Assembly: GCA_937925605.1 (NCBI GenBank)
Contig: CALALV010000002.1
Coordinates: 5,170 to 69,169 of the forward strand
DNA length: 64,000 nt
Origin: an uncultured Woeseia sp.
GTDB lineage: Bacteria; Pseudomonadota; Gammaproteobacteria; Steroidobacterales; Woeseiaceae
Reading direction: 5' to 3'
The notes beneath the pieces were generated by a model that searched no databases, was not told the origin of the DNA, and saw only the letters and a program-made list of their open reading frames with translations. The position numbers and the translations under genes were made by a program. Positions 53,201 through 60,008 of this stretch are shown one piece after another (positions within the stretch are counted from its first letter, which is position 1; each line of letters begins with the position of its first letter).

Positions 53201-56200
53201 GAGCGCTCCAGATAGTGTCACTGCAACCTGCAGCTCCATCTGCCGCATCGCGTTCGAGGTAAGCGGCGAGGTCTTCACGCTAGAGATCGGCGGAGATACG
53301 ACGCCGGATGAGATCGCGAGTGACTTGTGGAGATACCTCCTCCAGCGTGAATCTGTCAGACAGAAGATCACCGGCATCGTCCGAGATGCGCTCCCTGTCA
53401 GCGAGCACATTGAGTTTGCGGGCGACCACCTGGTGATCTCGGTGTTTGGTGTGCGCGAAGCGCTCTATCTGAATGCGGTCGACCGTCCAGAAGAACTCGG
53501 AAAGTCTCTGGAGGGAATTGCAGCGAAAGGTGTGGTCGCCTACCTGAGCCGCAACCTCCAATCGATTGACCCCGGATTGCGTGCAGAGCTCCAGGGCAGC
53601 TCGGTATCGGTGTACCTTGCCAACAATCCGCACCCGCTGATCGCGGCGGTCTCGATCGAAAGGCTTCGGAAGAGGCCTGACGAAGTCATCAGGGACGTGC
53701 TGCTCGAAGTGGCGGGGTCCCAGCTCAACGATGCGGTCAACGATAGGGTCGTCGAAGGCCTGGAGGTTGTGCTTCGAAGCGTCTCCCCCCGGTTGCAGAT
53801 GAAGCATCAACGTTATGGGGCAAACCACACGCTTGCCATCCACTACGTGAGCCGGGATCGAAGCGTCCTACCGATCTACGTACAGGAGATTCAGGCCGCC
53901 GATGCAGACTGGTATCCAGCTCTGATAGAGACCGTAACCAGAAAGGTTGCGATATACGCAGCCCAGGATGCCCTTTTGACGGTCGGTCGTACTCAGGTCG
54001 CCAACATCTGCAGCAGTCTCGATCGCGTAGCACTCAGCTTTCCGAGTCCAATTGTTTTGAACTGCGCCGATGGCGGACAGCTTAGGGGTGAGTTCGAGCT
54101 GCTGGGACGACCGTTTGTTATCTCGGGAGGAATAGAGCTCAGACCCGATGGAACCGCGGGAGACCTGTTGCCCGATATCGATTACCAAAATCTGCAAATA
54201 GTTCCGAGTTTGGAGAGTGTTTTCCACGAAGTCTATGGTGACTACCTGCCAGATCTTCAGATCACCAAAATCGACGTGAGAGAGCGAGCAATTTCGATCG
54301 AGATGAGCTACTTCGTAAGTCAGCTCGGAATTCGGGCGAGCGGTACCCTCGTGCTGTCAAGATCGGGACTAGAGACGAAGCTGGACTTCTCGCCGGAAGA
54401 CTGGATTCGCTCTGAAACCTGCCACTACCTCAGCAAATACATTATGGATCATCCCCAAACACTTGGCGGAATTTACGAAAATATGTTTGTTGCGGCGGAC
54501 CCGACCTGTAGCGCCAGCGGTGATCTGAACGTCCCCATCATCGTGGTGCTGAACACGGAGTTCGGAAGTCTCGAAGTGCCGGGCGGGGTCACGGTCGCCT
54601 GGGACGGTGGTTTGTCCGCGTATATCAACACCAACGGCCTGCTGTCATTCGAAGCGGCGCTCAAGAGCTATCTCGGCGGTATCAACGTGGGCGGAACCGA
54701 ACTGATAGCACCTTACTATCTCTTTGAAGACGGCCAGCTGGCGGTCTTTCTCAGGAGCCGCATCGAGACTGATTTCCTCGAGGGTGCGGGGTCTATTTCC
54801 GCGGAATACGCCATTAGCCAGAAGGGCCTCGACATTCGCGGCAGTATTGAATTCGTCTCAGATCAGTGGATCGATCTCGAGAAGCTGTCGATTGGACGGT
54901 TTGGACTAAGTCTCAACCCTGAGCTCAGAGAGTTGTCCTTGCTCGGATCTGCAACGGTATCCCCAGGAGATTTGAATGGCGATATAGCGCGATTCAACGG
55001 TAGGGCCACGATCCCGCTCGATAAGGTCACTTTCATCCGACTGACGGGAGAATTATGGGCCAAGCCGACCGGTGCGATGTCCAGAGGGTCCGCTTGTATC
55101 GGGGAGGCGGATGGTTGTCGGATCACGGACGAAGCGCCGGGTACCGACCTCGTGGATGTGAGCCTAACTCAGGGAATTCCAGGTCTCGAGCTCGTCCAAC
55201 TAAACGGCAATCTGCGCATCAAGAACCATCCTAAGGAGTTCATCCGAGTATCCGCCGACGCTACGATGCTCGGAGCCAGACTTGCCGAGGCGAAGCTAAG
55301 GCTGGGCAAGGATTTCTCGGGCGAGTTCTCGTCGTCTGCAGATCTGAAGCTTCTGGAAATCTCCGGCGATGTCTCGGTGATGCCAGGCCTGATTCTGGAT
55401 GGCTTTGCGTTCAGCGGTGAAGTTGAAGGTCTGATTCTGGTATCCGGCAAAGCGGCGATCGATGCTGGTGTCTCAGCCACGATCGACCCCAAAGGTGCGC
55501 TCGACTTCGTGCCGAAGTTCAGTGTCACGGTGGAAGACTTCTCCGAGCTAACGGAGGTCCTTCTGGCGCTGCTGAATTTGGATCCAACCCAGCTCGATCT
55601 GAATGCTTTTAGGGATGCAAGGCTGGGAGCAGGGGGCGGTAACGGCGGTTCACCGAGCCAGGGTGGCAGCGACGGCGGGTCGGACGGTAAGAGTCAGGAA
55701 AGGGCAGCGTCCGTTCCTCCTCCGGTTGTGCCACCTGCCGAGGTTAACGCACTTAATATTCTCTACGAGCGTGTGTCGATTCGCGGCGACTGCACGTGGA
55801 CCGAAACGTATGACTGTTCCACTTTTCTAGTCTTCAAAACCTGTGACGAGGATCGGCAAGACGGCCACGTACCGGTGGATAACCAGGTCGCAGAGTTCTT
55901 CTCGCTGAGTAGGAGCTGCAGGAGGCCAGGTGGATATTCGTTTGTCGATAACTACAGGCGCGCCCTGCAGACGAACGGCTACTCACTGTCCCGCAAGGGG
56001 GACGGGAACTTTACGGTGCATCATAGTGGCGGTCACATCACGTTGCTGGACATCAGAGGCTCGTTCAAAGACGAAAGATACCTGTTTGCGGTGCCGTACA
56101 TGGAGCCTGGTCGGCTCGCAGTGGTTCACGACGCAGCTGGCAACTTCAGTGTGCTGAAGCAGGGTGATCCGATACCTGCTCACAGATCTTTCTCTGGGAT

Positions 56201-57254
56201 CGAAGACGCCCGAAATCTGCCGAGACTTGATCTCTTTCGTCAGGCTTATCAGGACACAGAGGAGTTGGCGGACCATAAGAAGTTGCTGCTCGGCAAGCTG
56301 GCGCGGTCGAGGCTTGCGGATGTTTCTTTCTCGGAGGATGCGATTCTGCTCGATGATGGTCGGCTGGCGCTCCTTGAGATCATCCGCCCTGGAGTTCGCA
56401 GCGAGAACCAAGCGAAGCTGGTGCTATCCGCCAATGGTGGCAGTTCCAGCTTCCAGGTGTTTTCGAGAACGCCACTGTTCGATGGGTTGCGCGACCGTGT
56501 TGGCGGCGCGCCTGTTGAGCGGCTTCTGAGCGCGCTCGATTGCCCTCCTTCGGAGACATTTGCGAATGACTGCGGAGCGGTGGTCGATCTGGAAAGTCAC
56601 CTCCTTTTCTTCGCGACCTATGATCTTAAGAACGGGGCCCCAGCAGTTATTTTTGATAAGCATGATGCGAGCAGCAAACTGGGCACCTGGCAGCTGTCAG
56701 GCTTAGCGGCTCGTGCACGGGACCAGTTCGGATTTGAGGGTCTGTTGACGGAAAATGGAAACTTCCATGAGTGGGATACCTACCTGCAGACGGTACTCGA
56801 GAAGGCGGCTCCGGATGATGGCTTTTTCCTCATGGTCGGCGCTCCTAAGTGTGAAATTGTCGGTGCTGCCGGTGCGTCTGGGCGCTGCGTGCTGCCGGAC
56901 TTTGCCGAGCACGTGGCAGAAATCAGGAACGAGCGGGTACGTTTCGGCTTTCTCAGCGGAGCGGGCGTAGATGCGCAGATTTCTCTGCATTCCCGTTATC
57001 CCTCGACCCAGGGTCCTTACTGTTTCCAATCAGCTGAGGTTACCAAGCTGCAGGATTTCTGGAGTAAGAAGACCTTCTCCAACGAGACCCGGTCTGAAGT
57101 GATTCATGGGTCGACGGAGTTCAAGCCTCAAGAACTCATCGAGAACATCCTGGACGAGGGCTGGGCGTCGCCACGTAATGATAACGAACTCTGGTGGGCA
57201 AATCCGCTCACCTACTTTGAAGTGACGAGCGGAGAAAATCTATGCACCAGGTAA
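47286..57254 (+). CDS. Giant (3322-residue) membrane-anchored periplasmic protein, unknown
   Basis: I do not recognise this protein. A basic N-terminus and one transmembrane helix (about 5-25, KLAFPAIAVLGVVSALLLVG) put the remaining 3290 residues in the periplasm. Parts I can see are: (1) about 30-1000, mixed; (2) about 1015-2200, degenerate units of a beta-hairpin then a helix, many with a preceding C-x(3-5)-C pair (CNGVDC, CTYSVC, CSSIC); (3) about 2230-2770, long runs of amphipathic strands reminiscent of AsmA/TamB-like proteins; (4) a Gly/Ser-rich linker (about 2778-2800); (5) a C-terminal domain to 3322. Codon use is AT-richer than the chromosome. It overlaps the channel gene by 13 bp. 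Confidence 0.9.
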   Translation: MHWRKLAFPAIAVLGVVSALLLVGPFRQEPLPFTMSRAVADDLQKNFEHFFTVPAKKNDVCGVDVLSRHSLASALHGLSDSSRAFLGLSFGTSKSLDAYFDRELPQYVEHRKQAISREEKSSGDPNIADLLQKLISQQQLDCELRRELIFSLDRSFPEPLASQLDRDMSKALERSGRSWLLDATNTRDYAAPAGPTSILFSYFQLAVMVAGAYQELEAHIDSIEGNAAEEALVPSFLPVRGNFAGSQFQVEWRHLNAEVPDHVMFVPAGKTEILVRPDGSSLHLHASVVLRGELFSMGGSIGMRRRLAANVYFPTMLVCRGIGDRKPLCSLQPVGDRYDVVDAAALLRSEWVGPETSRILQSYELSGVSGRLDSSASLILEPEFSLLLGNLRVRSGPISATSSSELVEKAAEQLFANTAKLSRRVSVGDADYSVVAFNRYKVQPLRFDVHAVKLDSGSVHRLEIASRSGLAQLTDHGVPERFRFYDALDGGSDVWLGPSETLPSSVPALDAKYRSAISELLERRGISKELADYIEFARYSHGEPCEWFSFDTKGALLPDELCRYIGNELGEDLLSVLKRAEEVHALTKDLGLVYRSWRDVVFGLSDTYSIQHPHPRNLAEALFGGVGQRDFRAASQQALRNALFGGVAYKPDRELEGLVNRYCESISEVAGSCHVESTPWYRRWLDSLVGLVAVSSSHAAGIADSRITDDQAEAVKSALSKLDTDLPECGDQVHLALANSVHVTLAASSSGCLDDRVPVLTDAFLIEGSGKPEFLTSVPYYFWRELDGKSPTDVRATELGTLRRKLLSIAYQAKIHAISSLDATTQEYEAHLSAAGAVGRGGSFGVGEIEPQDLLFGSGVFTELLESAVCGGARAACGEAGSGGLTIRTANGSTLRFDGINEISLEVGRSVIHSATEAAVISDVPAETQERLPALEFPEMDTQLESLLDQLRTGHHVLDVDPETMMISGYNVLAGTDFGPVDYQGLLGVWRSLRESVTKPLTKMLAELTVAEDAGKFEVSVEGGPNKPGASIAISFDGQPVTWDRDCGEFGVSPNAHPVNVFAEIYRCLPVDLKQHILGRILELYETEFGPVGVAIRLIDSDSRYVYATGEDDLDQILVDQGLPYLAQVKFVLDSIVRNRTCPIESSQVRQALRTAEPFFSLRGQPGTAQPRPGLLLPMFACSTPTIDNRQIQRSIEFTLRATWAGDERTESTLAFSGGAVVSPDTIEELVETTAESMGIGGELSLWRVYLPLVSKDINLQSPPGMPELIQLIHQGRPIIDRYIRLESIRTSVDVISNDVRNQFTRWEKRGGDASLVQQFLATVPNDQSLKLNCDDLQSVCYLTYRDKYRLPLSLGRLTSEVLRAASADVESGSIRAEIENALTTTVLKFIGDSVADDYGIEPPIGADSKSMDLRGIACGNPIGLDAVNVWKVESTVRSLIGSCLEVGKRKLLRLLSEESTDSPRSAVSWIWDQGSSVSVTHRPPAVTLHLSNSDSPVCAVELGLESIRSGDTLPATVEGQVGDCFAAFAATVAGHLSSRTGLEVSFEQDGAAPRGEFSVKYGGERYPLDSSLLADPKTVLSFVESYIANESVPKSTEDAVAKLRSAFGPWVEVSVGRDEIPVNVDGNVVYTVSRSTLERQHMLEMARVAASIVAARIDIDGLECNGVDCRLTVPGGATLRLNLLRDFRRPEVLSRRIAAELERVVRNSVVTAGPVTCTYSVCTFHHGGESIEVPMDAVLEDPVGVVASIVESPAAVRALQELPFVQDVRYLRDRTVSMSFLGQPLQIRFDEVGADNLLRIVGGAFRDRFKRLADAECQNYLLSIPDRRFGVFEISGIKVSCIAQAPRVSFTVIGESGGYKQSFSDLTADEIQDLESTLRAGVEQFVESGLRNEWAAKRSQLESALNSRLGVYGPYAVSFPESIGGETRLLKSGVQMAVFGAGDLKRVLFDVGPLVERVARDFLMQKLSAFLSAPDSVTATCSSICRIAFEVSGEVFTLEIGGDTTPDEIASDLWRYLLQRESVRQKITGIVRDALPVSEHIEFAGDHLVISVFGVREALYLNAVDRPEELGKSLEGIAAKGVVAYLSRNLQSIDPGLRAELQGSSVSVYLANNPHPLIAAVSIERLRKRPDEVIRDVLLEVAGSQLNDAVNDRVVEGLEVVLRSVSPRLQMKHQRYGANHTLAIHYVSRDRSVLPIYVQEIQAADADWYPALIETVTRKVAIYAAQDALLTVGRTQVANICSSLDRVALSFPSPIVLNCADGGQLRGEFELLGRPFVISGGIELRPDGTAGDLLPDIDYQNLQIVPSLESVFHEVYGDYLPDLQITKIDVRERAISIEMSYFVSQLGIRASGTLVLSRSGLETKLDFSPEDWIRSETCHYLSKYIMDHPQTLGGIYENMFVAADPTCSASGDLNVPIIVVLNTEFGSLEVPGGVTVAWDGGLSAYINTNGLLSFEAALKSYLGGINVGGTELIAPYYLFEDGQLAVFLRSRIETDFLEGAGSISAEYAISQKGLDIRGSIEFVSDQWIDLEKLSIGRFGLSLNPELRELSLLGSATVSPGDLNGDIARFNGRATIPLDKVTFIRLTGELWAKPTGAMSRGSACIGEADGCRITDEAPGTDLVDVSLTQGIPGLELVQLNGNLRIKNHPKEFIRVSADATMLGARLAEAKLRLGKDFSGEFSSSADLKLLEISGDVSVMPGLILDGFAFSGEVEGLILVSGKAAIDAGVSATIDPKGALDFVPKFSVTVEDFSELTEVLLALLNLDPTQLDLNAFRDARLGAGGGNGGSPSQGGSDGGSDGKSQERAASVPPPVVPPAEVNALNILYERVSIRGDCTWTETYDCSTFLVFKTCDEDRQDGHVPVDNQVAEFFSLSRSCRRPGGYSFVDNYRRALQTNGYSLSRKGDGNFTVHHSGGHITLLDIRGSFKDERYLFAVPYMEPGRLAVVHDAAGNFSVLKQGDPIPAHRSFSGIEDARNLPRLDLFRQAYQDTEELADHKKLLLGKLARSRLADVSFSEDAILLDDGRLALLEIIRPGVRSENQAKLVLSANGGSSSFQVFSRTPLFDGLRDRVGGAPVERLLSALDCPPSETFANDCGAVVDLESHLLFFATYDLKNGAPAVIFDKHDASSKLGTWQLSGLAARARDQFGFEGLLTENGNFHEWDTYLQTVLEKAAPDDGFFLMVGAPKCEIVGAAGASGRCVLPDFAEHVAEIRNERVRFGFLSGAGVDAQISLHSRYPSTQGPYCFQSAEVTKLQDFWSKKTFSNETRSEVIHGSTEFKPQELIENILDEGWASPRNDNELWWANPLTYFEVTSGENLCTR

Positions 57255-58531
57255 TCATCGTATTGCTGGTAGGCACGGCGATATCCGCGGGAATCGGCTG
57301 GGTCTGGTCCCGTTACTACCTGAGGAAGGTAGTCGACAATGGCGAAATTGCGGATATCGACGCGTTCAATCGTCCGGCATATGAATTTCTGATTGTCGTT
57401 GCCGTGGCGACGATTGTCGGTATCTGCGCACAACTGCTTATGGCAACTGCGTTCGAACGGCAGATGAAAGCATTGTCCCGGGACATGCCGGTGTCAGAGT
57501 TCGTGTTGCGAACGCTCGGCTACGATGACAAGAGGGCAATCGAGTCTTCGGGACCGGGCGGGAGGCTTGCCGCTTCTTCCGCGCAGGATGCCCGCACCCA
57601 GCTTGCCGTCTCCTTGCAGGAAAAGGAAAGGGTGCTTACCGAGAACCAGTTGTACAGGGAGTTTCTTGAGGAACTCTTCGGTGATACGCCGGGCTCGTAT
57701 TTCGAGCGGGAAGCCGACGGCTTCGCGATCGTGAGTCATATTCTTCAGCGAGGTGAAACCGGGAGCGTCGACGACAGGGCGCACGGGGAGTTCCATGCGC
57801 TGCTTGAGCAGGTTGGTATTGCAGCACCAGGAGCGGTAAACGGGCTGCTGATTCCCGTGCCCACGCTGTCTATCTGGTCGCTGACCCACCAGCGTACTGT
57901 GGATCCCGGTAGCTATCTAAGGCTCGAAGTCGAGGGTGGCGGCGCAGCTTTGGAGATCTGGCGTAAGCTCTTCAACTATCGGGGAGAAGGATCACTATCG
58001 TTCGATGAGAAGGCGGAACGCCTCGCGCTGCTCACGGCTTACTTGCGGCAGTACAACGCGATGTTCGCAGACATTCTGACGGCGGCTGCATTGTGGGTCG
58101 GGCCGATACAGCTCGCGCTGGTAGCGCTGTTTTTCCTCACGATCACGGTCTTTGCGATGAGAATCGGGATCTGCTCCGACCGCAACGTTCGGAAGTTCAT
58201 AGCGGATAACGTCGTCGGTGAGTCTGAGAAAACCAACTCTTGGGAGAGTTATATAGAAAACGTGCCCTACGCGCCGATCAACTACGCAACGTGGGCAATA
58301 CCTTCCATCGGATTCATCGGCACCGTATTCGGCATTAAGCAGTCCCTCGGTAGCGCTGAGATGGTGGTCAGCGCGGCTGACAGGGGGGAACAGATACTCG
58401 CCGTAGGCCGGGTCACGGAGCTTCTGAGCCTTGCGTTCGACACTACGCTCGTTGCACTTACTTTCAATGTCATGTTGATGAGCCTGTATTTCGCGATCCG
58501 CTCACTGGAAAGCCGGCTCATTCACAAATAG
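57242..58531 (+). CDS. MotA/TolQ/ExbB-type proton-channel subunit
   Basis: The 429-residue protein has two N-terminal helices (about 3-23 and 47-70), an insert of about 190 residues, then the family core. The core has helix 3 at about 278-302 (VGPIQLALVALFFLTITVFAM), a 40-residue loop, helix 4 with the hallmark IPSIGFIGTVFGIKQSL, and helix 5 with LSLAFDTTLVALTFNVML. The last two helices correspond to TM2 and TM3 of TolQ/ExbB. Positive residues after helices 1 and 3 put the insert in the periplasm. It should form the stator ring. It overlaps the giant gene by 13 bp and the next gene by 1 base. Confidence 0.88.
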   Translation: MHQVIIVLLVGTAISAGIGWVWSRYYLRKVVDNGEIADIDAFNRPAYEFLIVVAVATIVGICAQLLMATAFERQMKALSRDMPVSEFVLRTLGYDDKRAIESSGPGGRLAASSAQDARTQLAVSLQEKERVLTENQLYREFLEELFGDTPGSYFEREADGFAIVSHILQRGETGSVDDRAHGEFHALLEQVGIAAPGAVNGLLIPVPTLSIWSLTHQRTVDPGSYLRLEVEGGGAALEIWRKLFNYRGEGSLSFDEKAERLALLTAYLRQYNAMFADILTAAALWVGPIQLALVALFFLTITVFAMRIGICSDRNVRKFIADNVVGESEKTNSWESYIENVPYAPINYATWAIPSIGFIGTVFGIKQSLGSAEMVVSAADRGEQILAVGRVTELLSLAFDTTLVALTFNVMLMSLYFAIRSLESRLIHK

Positions 58532-59088
58532 TGAGCGCTGTGCAGACCGACAACAACTTGTCTTTCCTGGACACCCTGAGCTGCGGCCTGGGGGCGCTGA
58601 TGGTCTTGTTCTTCGTTTTTGCCGCAGTCAGCGACAGAGGTATTTCCGGAGCGAAGGTGCGCCCCGTGATCTCGCGCGGCGAGACCGAGCAAGCACAGGT
58701 GCTTGAAGCCGGCAGGGACAAGTCCAGAATGCCGGTCATGTACTCACTGCGACTGTCTTCGGAGAGCTGCCAACTGAGCCCGGAAGGATTGACCGCTGTT
58801 GCATCAGGTGCCCTGAGCCTGGGTCGAGGCCCCACTCTTGGTATTTCGGAGTTTCATGGCCTGGAATGGGATTTTGGTCCCCGGTCCATCGAGTTCGACT
58901 GTGCGGGATTCACTGAGACGCTGACAGTCCACGCAACTCAACCGGGTGCTCCGCCGGCATCCGCGTGCACCTCAGTCAGCAGGAATTCCCGCGGCTTCTA
59001 TGAGATCAAACTACAGTTCTTGGAACGCACAGTCGTTCTGAATGGCACCAAAACCAGTGGAAACTTGAACGATGCATGCGCGGCTTAG
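58531..59088 (+). CDS. ExbD/TolR-like single-pass subunit (first of two)
   Basis: The 185-residue protein starts at GTG. Its only hydrophobic helix, SFLDTLSCGLGALMVLFFVF, lies at about 11-30 and holds an Asp near its start. ExbD and TolR have the same F/L-hydrophobic-D pattern at the start of their single helix, where the Asp carries protons. The remaining 150 residues face the periplasm, with several Cys (ESCQLS, FDCAG, ASACTS). They do not resemble the ExbD or TolR periplasmic fold that I know. It overlaps both neighbours. Confidence 0.75.
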   Translation: MSAVQTDNNLSFLDTLSCGLGALMVLFFVFAAVSDRGISGAKVRPVISRGETEQAQVLEAGRDKSRMPVMYSLRLSSESCQLSPEGLTAVASGALSLGRGPTLGISEFHGLEWDFGPRSIEFDCAGFTETLTVHATQPGAPPASACTSVSRNSRGFYEIKLQFLERTVVLNGTKTSGNLNDACAA

Positions 59089-59710
59089 GACAGCTATGTT
59101 TCTGTCGTTGCTCGACCTCGTGTCGTGCGCGCTGGGGGCCGCCATCCTACTAGCAGTTATCTTTTCCATCATCGAGAAGCCCATCACCTCACCAAAGTCG
59201 GATGATTTTCTCGCGGCAGAATTCTGGACGGATGCAACCGTACAGCTGGGTGTAGTCCTTTATCATCACCAGTTGCCCAGTGGGTATGTGCTGCTAACGC
59301 CCAATGAAAACCTGCGCTCGCGATCCGTGCAGAAACTCATCGATAGCGGCCTTGCTGACGGGGTGGAGTGGTTTTCAGTACCGAATGCGACTGGTGTGCC
59401 CGTAGATGGAGACAGCTTTCGTGGGATGTTCGCATTCGTACTTGAAAATCCTGCCAAAGGGGACTGGTTCGTGACGCCATACATATTCGGCTACGAAGAC
59501 GACTTTGCGCCTGAGCAGATCGAAACAATCAGATCTCGCTGGGCGACAAAATCTTCAGGCAGGAATGCGTGCGATGAGGTGTTTACAGACGGGTTTGCAG
59601 CGAGGAACTCAGCGGTGCCGCGGCTCATTCCCCCAACAGCGCTGCCGAGCGATGAGGCGTTGCGTGACGGCGACTGTCAGGGAAAGTCGGCCTTTGTCGT
59701 GACCATCTGA
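59072..59710 (+). CDS. ExbD/TolR-like single-pass subunit (second of two)
   Basis: The 212-residue protein has one hydrophobic helix near the start, MFLSLLDLVSCALGAAILLA, with an Asp in the position used by ExbD, TolR and MotB for ion transfer. The LDxxSCxLGA string is shared with the upstream gene, so the two arose by duplication. The rest is periplasmic: VLYHHQLPSGYVLLTPNENLRSR, later a Cys pair region (ACDEVF, DGDCQG). It overlaps the upstream gene by 17 bp and is the last gene of the operon. Confidence 0.75.
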   Translation: MHARLRTAMFLSLLDLVSCALGAAILLAVIFSIIEKPITSPKSDDFLAAEFWTDATVQLGVVLYHHQLPSGYVLLTPNENLRSRSVQKLIDSGLADGVEWFSVPNATGVPVDGDSFRGMFAFVLENPAKGDWFVTPYIFGYEDDFAPEQIETIRSRWATKSSGRNACDEVFTDGFAARNSAVPRLIPPTALPSDEALRDGDCQGKSAFVVTI

Positions 59711-60008
59711 CACGACCTAGGTGAATGATGAACCGTGGCTCACACAAAGAAATCGGGCCATCGCGCCACGAGCAACGTGGCCGGGGAAATCCGCCTCGGT
59801 GCTGAACGACTGATCGAATTCGAGCGTCGAAAGGTCTCTTGAAACTGGACTCGATTCATCGGCATGGCACTGGACGCCTCCTTGGACGCGTCTAGCACTA
59901 GGCTCGGGAGTTTCAGAACTTGAGAAAGGCAGAGGCATAGCGCCAATCAGGAGCCCAGATATTCTCGCTATTCACTCTCAGTCGAGCCCCGGCGACAGTC
60001 GTATGTAG
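59711..60008. other. 298-bp convergent gap, no gene called
   Basis: The gap lies between the last operon gene and a leftward secreted-protein gene. It holds a 73-codon leftward frame (59717-59938) whose product has no domain and no ribosome site that I can see. I find no clear terminator for the operon. AT-rich character continues through it. Confidence 0.4.

Noticed and set aside
57242..59710. Assignment of the channel genes to Zorya (ZorA/ZorB)
   Set aside because: The single-pass proteins lack an OmpA-like domain and no ZorC, ZorD or ZorE-type gene is near; a giant periplasmic protein is not part of Zorya.
59717..59938. 73-codon leftward frame between the operon and the secreted protein gene
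   Set aside because: No start signal and no similarity I recognise; too weak to call.
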